The notes: generated from the sequence alone by a model not told the origin. Shown: positions 20,401-34,000, counted from the stretch's first letter. The stretch: DNA of 64,000 bases from Penium margaritaceum (GCA_023375785.1 SZWC01007275.1:14349-78348); one strand, 5' to 3'. Made by a program: numbers and translations.

Positions 20401-23390
20401 ACGGAGTCGAGGAGTCCCCTAACAGGCATTTTTCATTTCCACGATCATTGTGGTTGAAAGGTCACCAAACGAAGGTCTGGGCATGCCATTCCTAAATGAG
20501 TAGGCTCGGAGATGCCGATTTTAAACCGAACATGATGGGTAACTCATCCATTCTTCCTAAACAAATGCAAAGCTTAGAAGACATTGATGGCCATAAATAC
20601 CCAGACGTACAAATGACCTTCCATTTATTCAGATTGGCCTACAGATTTGAACAACATAGTCAGGTTTGATCTTCTCATGGGTCAAGAAGGAGATAAGCTC
20701 CAGAATTTGGTGACCTTTCTACAACCCATCACCTCGCAAGAGGAAAGGGCCAGAAAAAGGATTATCTGGCCGATTCATCAAAAAAGCGAAGTGTAACTCA
20801 AAACCCACCCAGTATCTGCAAAAAAAAACACTGAGAACACCAACACAAAATCATGCTCGCTTGCATCATGCATTGACGACCAAGCAAAAAAAAGGATGGC
20901 CATCAGGCCAATAAAAGGTCAATGACGTGAGGTGTTGATTGCATACCTCGCCAGCCGTCTATTGGGTTTTGGTCAATCAACGGCTTGCGAGGTCCATGAT
21001 CAGTGACTTTTGTGGCTGATCGTCAACTGGCCAGAGTCCTTGATTGCGAGGGGGACTCCGGACATTCAGCCAGCAGCTTAGGGGAAAAAAAAAGGGAATC
21101 AAGTTCCATCATCAAATCTTTATTCGAGGCAACAAGCCTCAACCAAACTAATCACCAAATGTACTCAAGGGGTTTGGGTCTTTATTTTTGTGCAAGCACC
21201 CAACAAGTCCTGCGGTACCGGGGCCCAAAATTTCCTTTCAACGCATGGAGAGTGTTGAAAACCCCACAAACATTGTGCAAACCCCATTTTTAAGTATCCT
21301 AAACGTGATGAATTTGGGGTTTGTGATAGTTGAGGATGAGGCCACATGCCATGCGTCTTTGACGCATGATACGTGGCCTCAACATGCCCTTTTTCCCCTC
21401 TTTGTTCTTGCTTCTTGAGCGATAGCAGGGTCAGATGGGTATTTGAGGTGTTTTGTGTTTGATGTTGGGAGGATGGGTTCTAAAGTTCCAAAAACTGGGT
21501 ACATGCGTCTTGCACCCTTTCTAGATTCCTTGGTATCAACTGGAAACTACCCATCTTGGCCATGGCTGGATACGAGCAAGTAAGCATTTTCCATTACACT
21601 TGGAAGCCAGGACGCACATTCCATTTCTTGCGAACTGGCTTCATGGTAGTTTGACTTTATGTGGTTGAGTTTTACTCCCCCCACCCTTTCAAAACCCCCA
21701 TCCCCCCTGTAGTATGCCCGCCCCAACTTGTCTGGCCAGTTTCTGACGAGGTCGGCCTCGCAAAAACTCCTATATGGCAGTTTCGACGCTTCAATTATGC
21801 CTTTCCATCCAAGCTACCTGTTGCAATCGGTGGGCATTAAAGGCTAAGTTTGCAAGGGCGAACCGAGTTGGCTCGTTTGAACTCAGTTAACACAATTGAG
21901 TTACATGCAGTGAGATGAGGCCAAGGGCTCGTAGAACTCATGTGTCTATCGGATGGAAGGCCTTTTTTTGGTAAAAAGATTGAAAAACAGCCTGAAAACA
22001 GAGATGAAAACAAAACCAGAATACCTTTGCACACCGGCTTCTATCTAGTCCGCTGAAGGTTACCCCATTCTCAGCCAGCCACAGCGGCCACTTGGGAGCA
22101 CACACTCAAGAAAAAGCTTACTTGCTCATTACCAGCCATGTCCTAGTGCTAAGAAATAAGAGAAACAGAAAACTAGGATGTGTTTGGCATGGCACAGCTT
22201 ACAAAGCCGTCCTCAAACTTATGAAGCCTGGTCATGTGTCTGGCAATGTGCACAACCTAGGTCCATCATCCAAATGGTGTCCAACGGATGATCGAGCAGT
22301 TGTGTTGTTTGTGTGATACGTCACCAAAGTTGAGGCCGTGCAGCTTGGAGGACAGTGCCCATAAAATGCCACTCCAAACTCACCCTTATCAGAAAATGGA
22401 TGAAGAAGTCAAAATGAAATCCGTGCCTACGCCTATGTCGGTTTTCCATATCAGCCGTGTCTTCTTAATCTGTTGTTTCTCAGCCGAGTTACCTCATCCT
22501 GCTATGCTCTCGGCCTACCGAGACCATAGCAACCAATGTCTACCTTGCATACCTGGCCAACTTTGCCCTAGCCATACGTGCTGCATTTTACCCTCTCAAT
22601 GCACCTGGCCCACTTTTTTAAACGGCCTTACACTCATGGCTAATCTGGCAAGCTCAGTTACACAAACGTCTTTGAAAGGGGCTTGTTCCTAGTCTTTTCC
22701 CCATCATTTGGCTTTGACAAAAGTCGAAGAAAACGTGTTTGTCATTCAACAAAAAACATCACATGGCACTCATTCCAAAGCACGTATGAAGAGAAACAAT
22801 GCCTCCTTCAAAAGCTACAGGCATGGATTCATTTTACCAGAAAATTATAGCGCAAAACAAACTAAGCCGTGCATGGGTTGATTTTGACATCAACCAGTCA
22901 ACGTTGCACCGTGATTTATTGCAATGCATTTATGATTCTAAGTGCCACCACCTTTCTTGGTACGGTTCACCACAACGAAAATGGTTGAAGTGACCAGTGG
23001 AGCACCCTCCATTTACTACATTTCCAAAGGGCTTCCGTTTTGGTCCCATTGTTAGTCCTAAACATCCTAGTACGGTTACATTGGCATCAGACATAGAGCC
23101 TTTTTAAGACAAAGAAAAGGATGCAAAACACACTCAGGTGTCTGATCTTGAATTCGAAGGACATCATTAGTCATCAACACACTTATAGTATAAAAAGTGC
23201 TTGGACCGTTTGTCCAAACACTGCATAAGCAGCGGGGAGAGCGTTGCTTTGCAGATCCAATGGCTGAGATTCGAAAGCCCAAATGCTGCATGAAAGCATC
23301 AAGCCAGTAGCTTGATGCTACTAGCTATTGAAGAGCTATGACAAGTAGAAAGCTCAGTTTTAACAAGAAACAAAATTGCCTGGCATAACA
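20401..23390. other. No gene seen
   Basis: Frames are short and overlap on both strands. I see no transposase, RT or host motif and no second copy elsewhere in the window. The 5' LTR of the outer chromovirus might lie here but cannot be delimited. Confidence 0.4.
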
Positions 23391-23584
23391 GGAGATGGGA
23401 GAGATCATCCCACCTCAGATGGCACAGAAAGCAACGAAGGAAATGAGAGAAGAAACCTTTTTTCTCCCCCTCGTTGACATCAACAGTGCCAAGGGGGAAG
23501 AGAGGGACAAGTCCCCCTTGGAAACAACAGAATTTATGTGGAGAAGAGAGGTTTTCCCTCCCCCCTCACGTGGGCTAACAGCCC

Positions 23585-24394
23585 TGTTGGACTTTGGTTG
23601 GGGCAGGGGATAAAACCTGCAGTAGATTTTAGACAAGCAAGAGTCTGTTCTTCCGGTAGATTTTGAAGTGAACAGACGTGCATCCAACTCATTGTATGTC
23701 TTCTTTGCAGCAAAAGATTCGATTGAATATGGATTGATTGGATTTGATTATAGTGCAAAAGAACGATGCTAGCAATAAACACCCAAAGATGAATAGCAAG
23801 AAAAACAAAGGTCACTAGATAACACCCTTTACCAACTTGTATGCTTCTCCAAAAGATAAGCTCTGACCTTAGCTCTGGCTACCCATCTTTGGCTTCACCG
23901 TGTTGGTATGTATGGACCCTCTTTTGTGTAAAGTGAAGTAGCTAAAAAAGCTAAATACTAAAGTAGAAGCTGTTTTTTGAATGCGGAACAACTCCAAGCG
24001 TTGGAGCCAAGCTTGAAATAAACCATGTAGTTGTTAATGAACTAGTAGAAGTGCACTTCTTAAGTAGTGTGTAATCCTGAGGCTAGTGATGTGAGGAACT
24101 AGGTTAGTATCCTTCCACCGATGAAGGGATTTACCTCTTTGTACATAGGTACACTCAAAGATGGCTCTTTGTTGAAGCTCTTCACTGATGCATCAAAGAG
24201 GGTCTTGAGGAGGTAGAAGTATCCCTTGGGAGGGGTCTAGGAGATGAGTTCTATGTTGCCACCTAGGAGGGTATTCTCCTTTTCTAAAGGCTTGAACATG
24301 GATCCTCAAATACGTTAAATGATGTTGGAATGGCTTCTCCAAGTTTCCGAAGAAATTGACCCGTGAACCATTGTTTTGCGACCAATTCATGACA
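23585..24394 (-). repeat. Copia B 3' LTR
   Basis: Begins TGTTGGACTTTGG and ends ATTCATGACA. The C-run after 24394 is the minus-strand polypurine tract. Confidence 0.82.
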
Positions 24395-24405
24395 CCCCCC
24401 CTTGA

Positions 24406-24915
24406 TCACTTGTCGACAAACCCCTTGTTCATGAGGAGTTTTTGACGTTGTGTGTAAGGAAGGATTAGAAGATAGGAAACTGCTTCAATGTTGTTGGCGT
24501 TGATGCCAAGTTGAGGATAATGTTGATGAAAGTTGACAAGATTCTTTTCTGGTGATATCGTCTTTCGTGGAAAAGGTGCTGATGAAACCAATTGGACGGT
24601 TTCTATTTTGTCGAGATCGGAGTTGGAACAAGTGAGAACCACGTGGTTGAATTTTGGGCTTTGTTTGTGACTTGTAGACAACATTGCCCATGCCAATTCA
24701 ATGATCAGAACGGGGCAAGGCCCCATGGACTCGCGTGTCCGAGGGACCAGTTGACATGCCCAAAGGGGCATGTTGACAGTTGAGCCCTTGCGAGAGGCTT
24801 GCTTGGAGCTCGCAAAATGGCTCGCTCGGCCGGCTTGGGCTAAAAAATGGGTTTTGAGCCCTAAGCGACCTCGTGGACTAGAAACATATCGTTTTGAGTT
24901 TCGTAGAAGGGACAT
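24406..24915 (-). pseudogene. Unrecognised 169-residue frame inside copia B
   Basis: It is open on the minus strand from 24915 to 24406, ending beside the polypurine tract. No RT or RNase H motif is found in it, although that is where those domains should be. It may be replaced or acquired sequence within a deletion derivative. Shadow coding cannot be excluded. Confidence 0.3.
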
Positions 24916-25328
24916 GGGTTTTAAGCTCCAAGAGTCCAGACTGATTCAGGTACGAGTGAATGTTGACTCTAGCCATGTAGAATCTACGAGGATGCTCATA
25001 CTTGCACATTTCATAGTTAAAGTGTGTGAGAAACATCACCAAGAACATTGAAGTTTTGTCATGGAAGGAGTGAGTTTTGCTGGTGGATGTCTGTGAGAAA
25101 AACTTTAAGAGAGACATGACCCTAAGGAGGGTGGTGACTTCAACCCCAACAATGATGGTCCTCATAAGAGGGTTGAAGTAGAACCCCCCCTTGAATGCTG
25201 GATTTGGTTTTTGGATGTTGCAGAGCTGAAAAGGTTGATATCATTGTATCCCAATGCTTTTGTCGAGCTTCAGACACCATTGCGGAAGGGTCTTCAAATG
25301 GCTTGAAGTTGAGCTTGACGAGGTTGCT

Positions 25329-26390
25329 TTATTGAACTGTTGCACTTGAGATAACTTTACCAGACTCAAGGATGATCAAAGTGTCAATACTTGAGGTGGG
25401 TTCAAACTGCAATCTTTGTCGCATGAGTCGAGTCATGGACAACAAATTTGCGGCCAGTCCTCGGACATGAAGGGCGTTAAAAAAGCTATGGTGTGGTGGG
25501 TGTAGGTGGCTTTGATATCTCGAGTACATTGAACACGTATTTTTTCCCTTTTTTTGGGTAGAAAAGCATCTGTAGTTTCCGGTAGCTTTAAAGTGAAGGT
25601 AGCTGGTCTCAAATGCCATGTGTTATGTTGCACCGCTGTCAAGGAACCATACATCCCTACTTCCTTCAAGGTCTGTCATTGCATACTGAGGAAGTGTGAA
25701 TGCTGAAAATTGGAAGCATTGAGCCAAAGAAGATGTCTCCCATAGTTTGTTTTGGAATCTTCTTCTCCATGGTTTCATCATTCGGAGCGTTCACCTGAGC
25801 TGTCATTGCTTTGGCCTCTAGCTCTCTGATTCTTTGATTGAGAAGCTTAAAGCAGATGTCTGTCGTATGACCTGTCTAGTTATGAAAGGTACATATGGGT
25901 GGTTGATTTCCGTGACGTTGTTGGTTTGCGCTGAATGATGAAGTTGAATGCTGCTTGGATTGTCTTGGGTTCTTTGAAGTGAAGGCAATATTCCAATGTT
26001 TTTACACATAAGCTGCTTGATGGCGCTTGTGTTTCTTATCAAGCACTTGATCTCGTCGCTCATTCAAGATAATAGTACACACAAAGTCTTCATCGATTGT
26101 GCTTGCTGGCTGGTAGTGCAGGATACGTTGAACCTCCCTCCATTCTTCGGTCAATCCCTTGAATAAGTAGGTGATGAAGAAAGTTCAGACATAGCAGTAT
26201 CCGTAAGAGAGAGCTGGTCTTGCAAATCTTTTGCTTTCTGTATTGGCACGACACCGCAAAAGGCATGCAAGAGGAACTTGCCACCAAAGCAACAAGAAAA
26301 CAACTGTTCAGGATAACTCCATACAATTCCATGCAATAGGAAGTGACACCGGTACAAAGGAAAAAGGCTACTGATGCCACATGGCTCTTT
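25329..26390 (-). pseudogene. Copia B Gag and protease pieces
   Basis: Minus strand. Around 26050-26180 a Gag-type stretch (LTEEWREVQRILHYQ) is visible. Near 25860-25910 there is a knuckle-like TGHTTDICFKLLNQRIREL. Around 25620-25660 the protease active-site pattern DSGAT appears, followed by HMAFETSYL. The frame at 25329-25619 ends with LHVRGLAANLLSMTRLM, the copia block after the protease. The order is correct for copia. Fossil in several frames. Confidence 0.78.
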
Positions 26391-27573
26391 AAAACAGATG
26401 AAAAGACATTTAGTTTCTATTAGTGGTCCTTGAAATTTGTTGAATGAAACATCGTATCCTTTTTAACCACTCCATGAATAATGAACATCAGAATCAAAAA
26501 TAAGAGGGGAAACTTCTGAATTCTGTTGTAGGAGTGAGTCCCCTGTTGGAGCAAGTTTTGGAGAGAGTTCCATGGAAGGTGTCCATTTCTATAGGATTTG
26601 GCTGCATCACGTAATTCGTTGGTAGAATTAGGTGAGTTGCTTATGGAGATTGCTATACATGTTACATTTTCTGCCAAGGATAGCAAGAGAGGTGCTTTAA
26701 TGGTTGTTGTGGCTGCCTTTCCATGAGCTTGAGTTGTTTCGTGAAGGGCGTGGGTAGAATCTGGGGCTGCAAGGTACTCTCTTTGTTATGCTGTTGCGAT
26801 TCTTGTCGCGGCTTTAACTGGAGGACCATTTATTCAAAATTCTTGAACGCTAGGGCTTTTTCTTGGTTGGATTTTAAGTTTCTATAGGTTGCACCCGTAG
26901 TAACGGGTGCAAATGTTACATTTATATCTTGTATTATTTTCTTTCTTTCTTCAGGTTGTATATGTGATTATTCTGCAAGTTAAAGGCAAGTAGACTCGAT
27001 TCCTTGCTCCACATGTTGAACAATTCATGTAAAATTCCTCAACATGTATTGCTTCTTGTTGGGAGATTCGCTAAGCTGCTTGCGGACTTCTCCATACAGC
27101 TTCTTGCGCATTACTTGTTTATGCCATGGATTTCTTGTTAAAAAAAATGAAGTACCTGAAAATGATCTCACATGGCATTGGTGATAGCTTACATTTTAGC
27201 TTTCTTGACATTTGCCGCAAGTGTTTGATCTCTCTCAACTTGCGTTGCCTACGTTTGAGCTTGAAGAAAAAAGTTATGTATTTACATGCCTGTTAGATCC
27301 ATATTTGATTGGATAGTCCACGGAAAGCCAGTAAATACAACTGAAGGATCCGGTTGACTGCTTAGGTTTGCATGTGCCTCACTTTCTGCTTGAAGTGAAT
27401 CTTCTTCATCCATGTTGGGGAGTGTCAGTTGAACTTCAACTACTTGTTTTTGTTGCAAAATACAGGGGGTCCAGGGAATTCTCCCTGAATCTGGAATCAT
27501 AGTTGAAAGAGTTTCACATAAATGTGAATACCTCTTTCTTGAATCAGGATTCTCCACTCGAGCTCTGATGCCA

Positions 27574-28347
27574 TGTTGGAGTTTGCTTTGGGCAGGGGTA
27601 AAACCTGCACCAGATTTTAGACAAGCAGGAGTCTGCAAGTCCAGTAGATTTTGAAGTAGATAGAAGTGCATCCAATAACATGTGTGTCTACTGTGTTGTG
27701 GGAGATTTGCTTGATTCTGGATTTTTTGGATTTGATGCTTCGTGAAAAAGCATGTCACTAGCAATACAAACTCAGATATGAACAGGGACTAAAACCAGCT
27801 TCACTATATGGTATCGTTTACCAACTTGTAAACTTTTTCATAGGAAGATATTTGGCCTTAGCTCTGGCTCTCCATCTTTGTCTTCACTATGTTGGCATAG
27901 ATGGGCCCTCGTCACATGAAGTGGAGTAGCTGAAAAGCTAACTCGGAACAACTCCAAGCGTCCAAACCTGGAACAACTCTAAGCATTGACAATAAGCTAG
28001 TAGAAGTAGCCTTCGTAAGTAGTTTTTATTCTTGAGGCTGGTTATGTAAGCAAATGCGTTCTTGTATTTTTCGCTGATGAGGGAATAAACCCCTTTGTGA
28101 AGAGGTACACTTGAAGATGGCCTTCTGCTGAAGCTCTTTGCTTGTGTAGCAAAGATAACCTAGAGGAGGTAAACGCAACCCTTGGAAGGGGTCTAGGTGA
28201 TGGATGGAAAGTGGCCCTAGGAGGGTATTGCCTTCTCTAAAGGCTTCAACATGCAAATTTCGAAGACATGAAATGCTACCGGAATGGCTTCGCCAGAATT
28301 GGCCAAACTTCTGAAGAAATTGATCCGTGAGCGGCCACTTTCCAACA
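27574..28347 (-). repeat. Copia B 5' LTR
   Basis: Begins TGTTGGAGTTTGC and ends TTTCCAACA. It is preceded (plus strand) by GAGCTCTGATGCCA, the reverse complement of the primer site. Confidence 0.82.
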
Positions 28348-28784
28348 GGCCCACAGGGGAGGAAAGGGGCTGTCTTCCCCTCTCCCTCCCTCTCTTGAGG
28401 ACCAATGACCCACGCGGGAAGGGAGGGATCCTCCTCCTCTCCTCCCTCATGATTTCTGACAGCCCAATAAGGGAGCCAAGAAGGCATCCCTCCCTCTCCT
28501 CCATCCCTTGAGGATTGAAGGCCCGTGGAGGAGGAGAGGGGGCGTCTCCCCCTCCTCCCCTCTGATTAAGGCCATTTGCGCGAGGGGGGAGGAGAGGGGA
28601 TGACCTCTCCTCTCTCCCCTATCACTTAGGCCATCGGCTTGAGGAGGAGGGGAGGGGACGACCTCTCCTATACCCTCCTACTACAAGGGCTGACGGCCCA
28701 ATGGGGATAGAGGAGGATGATCTTTCCTCCCTCGGCCCCCCCTCTCAATTGAGCCGATGGTCCATGGGGAAGGAGGTAGGATGA

Positions 28785-28858
28785 CCTCTTCACAAAGGGG
28801 TACATTCCATCATCAGCTAAAAGACAATAACCAATTCTACTTACAGATCGTGGGGGAG
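28785..28858 (+). repeat. Inverted fragment of copia B LTR inside the minisatellite
   Basis: CCTCTTCACAAAGGGGT at 28787 and the following ATTCC-TCATCAGC..CTTACA is the diverged reverse complement of LTR positions near 28030-28115. It interrupts the minisatellite rhythm. Confidence 0.6.
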
Positions 28859-29090
28859 CAGAGGGGGTGGCAACCCCTTCCCTCATCTCACAAGGGTGGG
28901 TGGCCCAAGGAGGAGAGAGAGAGATGCGATGCCCCCTTCCTATCCTCCACTTGCATGGGCTGACTGCTGGAGGGAAAGAGGGGGAGAGCTCCACTTGCCC
29001 ATCTCTTACATGGGTAAGTGGCCCAAGGGTGGAGAAGAGGAAACTTCCTTTGCCATTCTATCTCCAACGGAGGTGATGGGTCCCCTGTTG

Positions 29091-31000
29091 TAAATTAAAC
29101 TATTGTGAACTTCCGCACAGAAGTGCATGGTGCTTGAGTGGTGTAGCTGATACCAAGATTCTTTCTAGTTTGGATAGCATAAGTTCAATTTCTACCTAGG
29201 AGTTTATCATTTTCCCCAGATACCCTCCAATTTGAACGCGGTCAGTTCCAAGTAAATTGGATGAAAATTTATCCAGTGTGTCTCAAATTTAGACATCGTA
29301 ACTAGCAGCTTAAAGCTCGTGTTGAGATCCAAATTAATGTAAAACTTATCTTTTTTTTTCTTCCAGTAATCGCTCGGTACTACAAGAATAAGAGGCAAGA
29401 CAGGTTTCCTAGATTAAGACTAATATTGACCCTATTGATCATGTGGTTGCCACCAATAAAGTGGAAAAAAACTCCGAGTTTAAATCAAAATGTCCAGTTT
29501 TGGAAAATACAAAACCAAGAGATTTTTGTGTCATGGACATGACTGACTCACCATCACGAGTGGATTTCACTTGTGAAAAAAAAAACCTGGTAGGAACCAA
29601 AAACATTGTGATTCCTATTCTTGCCAAAACCTAAGAGTGCATGGGAGCTCATAGTAAGAGGGGTACTTGAGAGAACAGAAGGCCACAATGTGGCACAATG
29701 TTTCATGTACAGAAGGGGATCTTTTTGTGATGAAGCTTTGGTACCACGATGTGGCACAATCTTGATTGAGAATTTGTCTGGATGTACATGAATGCCTTGT
29801 CTTTGGATCAAAAGACAAGGCACTTGTGTACATCCAGACAAATTTTCAATCCCAAGAAATTAAAGGCAATAGGCACACTCTGCCGAACCAATGCCTAAAC
29901 ATCATGATAAAACAATACAACAAGTACCAACTACACTATGCTCGTGTGTGCCAGGGATATACACAATAAAACGTGGGTAGCTTTGTTAGTTTCAAATGCC
30001 ACAACAGTGTGGGTGATCTCGTGACCTCTACAATGATTTGACCTATGCAAGTATTGGTTGCACTTAACACGTGAGTCATAGTGCTACCCTATGCATGAGT
30101 ACCAACTGTACAAATACAAAATCCCATCGCATTATCAAGGAGTGTGCCAATTGCACCACTGGCGTTTGGTTTACGAAACACAAACATAGACTGTAACATG
30201 AAAACAATGTCAAACGCACAAATCAAACAAGTCTTCTAGGAACTATTATGCATAGGGGTGCTCCGCATGTGCGCGGGTGTCAATTGTAATATCAAGTGTT
30301 GATAGCACTAGTGATGTAAGTGCCAAAAGCATTGTAAACAGGTCATGGGATACAATGCTTCTACATGTCTTACTCGTATTGACACAAATGCTGAATAGAA
30401 CAATGCACCAAGTGTCAATTTTACCATTGATACAAGCATCAATAAACGATGTACGTAAATTGAGTGGTTGAACTTTGTCGCAGGTGTCACATGAACCACA
30501 GAGAGGAGTGCCAAAAGCACTATGGACACGAGTCCCATTTGGACTAGCCATGTTAGTATGGCAAATGGCATCAAACATGTCATAGATGCTAATTATACTA
30601 ATGAAATGGGTGTCAACCAAGCCCCTTTACATTAACTAATAAAAGATAACTAGGTACTCAACTAGCTATACTTGCTTGAAGTGTACTAATGAGTTAAATC
30701 ATACAATCTATGCTTAGGGTGATTATAAGGGCAAGTGCATCGAGCGTGTTAAACCAAGCATTGAAAACAGGTTGTTTTACGTTGAAAAGACATCTCGACT
30801 AAATAAAGGATTGTAATGTTGCCAAATTCCACACATAAATCAAATGAAATTTCTGAAAACAATCAAACACAGCTGTACTGACAACACAAATACATGATTG
30901 GAATAATGAAGAGTAAAACGATCTTAGTCATTGCCAATAGTGATGGTCATTTGTCTCTTTAGAATCCCCCTGTTGATAGTAGTATGGAGATAATACTTTG
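29091..31000. other. No gene seen apart from a hairpin
   Basis: AT-richer DNA with short frames only. At 29688 and 29749 two short direct repeats (CACAATGTGGCACAAT and CACGATGTGGCACAAT) lie just before the hairpin. 30050-30640 has many imperfect AGTGCCAA-type words but no clean period. Confidence 0.4.
29764..29851. ncRNA. 88-bp near-perfect hairpin (foldback or miRNA-precursor-like)
   Basis: The left arm GATTGAGAATTTGTCTGG..CTTGTCTTT pairs with the right arm AAGACAAGGCAC..CCAGACAAATTTTCAATC. Arms are about 41 bp with a handful of mismatches and a loop of only about 4-6 bases. The length and near-perfect pairing suit a young foldback or a small-RNA precursor. No expression evidence is available from sequence. 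Confidence 0.45.
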
Positions 31001-34000
31001 GAAATAGATTTGGCCAGAGTTTTAACAAATAAATCACACTTTAATGAGGCCAGTTTCATCAAAATTGGACCACGGTAATGGTAGATGAATTTCCCTGTAC
31101 TAGAAAATGAATATCCCTAACAAACCCGATTGGTTGAGCAGCATGTTAGAGGACTTGTTTAGCCATATGAGTGGGAGAAGATCCATAAGTATGACTCCAG
31201 TACCTTATTCAACCTTCTTCTCGGTGGATTGAGGTATGTAATTCAAATCATTGTATCCTGGTCATGTAAATTTTGGTACCTTCCATGTATGGAAAATGTG
31301 CACGGAGAGCACACGAAACTTGTCCACAACTATTGTTGCATGGACAAGATCAAAGCTAAAAGACAAGTAAAAAAAGTGATCATAATCATTTTGTTATATT
31401 CGATCAAGTGGAAAATGTTGGTAGATATTTTTTACAAAAATGCTACTACTTGAAGACAAAACAAGTCGTTTGATGAGTTTGTGGCTTTTGCTACATCCGT
31501 AGCACATTTGTTGCCATTGTGGAAATGGCCTTGAAACCAACGTGCACATTTGAGTATGGGGCGCATGGATAATCCACATAATGGTTATGCCATGGAACAA
31601 TGAACATGAATTGAATCCATGTAGTTGTCCTAACTCTAATCCAGAGATGTTATGAACAGTACAGAAGGACATGGTAGGAGACTTTGAGACTGAAAATCAT
31701 TGAGTTATGGATGTACATAAATCGAAATGACAGTATGGTTGATGCGGTCATCAAGCCATGGTATCTCAGGAACAAGACTAATTCTTGAGAATGCATCCTA
31801 TGGCAAATCAATTGGTACCTTATCACTCGGTGAGTGACTGTTCTAAATTTAAAAAAAAAAAGTTGTATGTATAGACGACTTGGTATACAAACTAATGTCT
31901 ACAATGTAGAAAAAAAAAAGTGTCACAAAAAAGGGAGGGCTACTCCACGTGTCCTCAATGATTTTAGACGCCAGAGTGCGGTAGTCAGCAGATGGAAAAG
32001 GTCAAATTCTGGTATGTGACAAGATCAACCCAACATCAAGGATAAGTTCATTTTAAGGCAGCACACACAGTCTATAATCACAAGACATTGAATAAATATT
32101 TCATGGATATTCATTAAAAAAAAGTGACATAGCTTCATCTGCTATTCCAAGGAAATCCCATCTTCTAGTAAAAAATGAGTGAAAATACTTTTGCATTATT
32201 GGATTTCCAAGGTATTATGATGATCTCATAGTCTTTCACAAACCAACCACAAAATGTTTAGGATCATGACACAGTCTAGGGATGGATTCCAAAACTAATA
32301 ATTATAGAGACGATGTATATGCCAAGTTCCCCATGCTAACAATGTTTCAATACCACAACTCATTGTCCGACCAACCATGCAACATTTCATAACCAGCAAC
32401 GCATATCATACCTAAATGTTGATGTAGACGGACTCGTAAAAATCAGTTTATGAATGATATTTCTCATCAGATTTGTACTATACTCCGAATAAATCTCAAA
32501 ACTTGTCATGATCGTAACATAGAACACCAATGGTGTATGTCATGCTTGTTGAACAGGAAGTGCATGGATTCCAATCATGACAAGGGTATCATATAGCATT
32601 GTGCATGCTATGTTCGTGTGTAAAAAAGAAAGCCAGCAACTGGTTTCTGGGAACATAACCAAGATCTGACAGAGATCGTACAGGAAACATCTCTTGACAT
32701 TACAAAGCAATCCAAGTGCCTTCCAACTGTTCACGAGGTTTTGCCAAAACTGAGCTTTTATCCATGACTAGACATTTTATTCTACTGCGGTCTTGTCCAA
32801 CCACGCTCTGTTGACCTGGAAGATCAGTTTAAAGTGAGAAGAATCCCTTGGTTTTGGGGATGTTTCCATTGACGTATGTTGCCGAATTCAAGCACTATAT
32901 CTCCTTGGATGTTGCAGCAGTGGTATCCACAGTGGTGGTTGTATCTCAGATGTATTTGATGAGGGAAATACCCTCTACAAGCACCTCAAGCAATGCAGGA
33001 ATGAATAATCTAACGTGGAGTTAACAAACATACATCACAGACAATACATGAAGGCAACACGAATTGTTGTGCGTTGACAAATGCAGCCCAATGTGTACTA
33101 TTCGAAGTACTTTTCCTCCATAACCTTGTCCACCAAAGGATACATGTTTTCAAAGTATTAATAGAAATTTTGAGTTCCAAACAATGATTTATACATAGAT
33201 AGAGCTTTCAAGGGTTTCCAAAATGGAACCCTCATATGCGATCACACGAAAGGAACAAAATCCAGGAACTGGTCGTTCTGTTTGTGGGTTCAATCATTAT
33301 ATTTTAAGGTATTTAATCACAATTCCAGAGAATTGACACCCAAAAGATCCTATTCCAAATAATTATGGATCTATTGTGGACATGGTTAATCCATTCGGTG
33401 AATATAGCACCGTACCAAACCATGATTTTGAAATGCATATTCTGTGTTTCTACTTTCCACAAAACTATGGAGCTATTAAATGTTACAAGTGTTTGTCTAA
33501 AGTACCAGTATCAATGGGTGTTTTTATTTGTTTTCTCCCACTGATCTAATCCATTATGTGTCAAGAATGCATCCTTCCAAATCCAGGACAGAAGTTTGAA
33601 TGCTCGGGTTGCAGAAAGCAGTGCACCATAAGGTAGAAGTTCAAATACAAGGCGATGCAACTCAGTCCACCAACTCCGTTGCTGTACCCTGCTCACCTCA
33701 GAGCTGTGTAACTTCCACAGGGAGCTCCTTCTTTTGCACGCACAAGTTCAGTCAATGCCCCCGACAATCCAACTCAACCACGAAGACCTAACCCACCTTT
33801 TGGATGAGGCGGCTGTCTCCAAGAGAGGCCACTGCTGAATTCCAGTGCCGGTTTGATTTACACATGGTGAAGCACCTGATTCCGTACTTTTTTCCTGCCA
33901 TGCAACATCCTTGACGTCTTCCCACAAAGAATCCAGGCCTCATCCAGGCCGCTTAAGAAACCACCACCGTCCCGCCAACGGCGTCGGTGACCACTCGCAC

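Larger units (their letters stand above)
23585..28347 (-). mobile_element. Copia B: old Ty1/copia fossil with short internal region
   Basis: Direct repeats 23585-24394 and 27574-28347 (about 70-75% alike by eye, TGTTGGA..ACA ends) flank 3.2 kb. On the minus strand TGGCATCAGAGC abuts the LTR at 27574 as an initiator tRNA-Met primer site, and a seven-G tract abuts the other LTR (24395). Flanks are AGCCC and GGCCC, a near-identical 5-bp duplication inside the minisatellite. Gag and protease blocks are recognisable. I could not find integrase core, RT or RNase H. The oldest of the delimited elements, with many breaks. Confidence 0.85.
23400..29090. repeat. Purine/pyrimidine minisatellite, about 60-bp units, interrupted by copia B
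   Basis: At 28348-29090 (and the stub 23400-23584) each unit holds a purine run such as GGAGGAGAGGGGATG, then CCTCTCCTCTCTCCCC, then a GGCC-containing spacer (for example AAGGCCATTTG, CTGACGGCCCAAT). Spacers recur at about 28404, 28457, 28518, 28567, 28626, 28690, 28751, 28886, 28955 and 29013. Each unit can fold on itself or form triplex DNA. Frames across it are repeat artefacts. Confidence 0.75.

Noticed and set aside
28026-28504. Minus-strand frames of 95 and 153 residues
   Set aside because: They straddle the copia B LTR and the purine/pyrimidine minisatellite; artefacts of repeat composition.
29120-29200. tRNA gene or SINE head (CTTGAGTGGTGTAGCT ... AAGTTCAATTTC)
   Set aside because: The B box is poor, no acceptor stem forms and no second copy was found.
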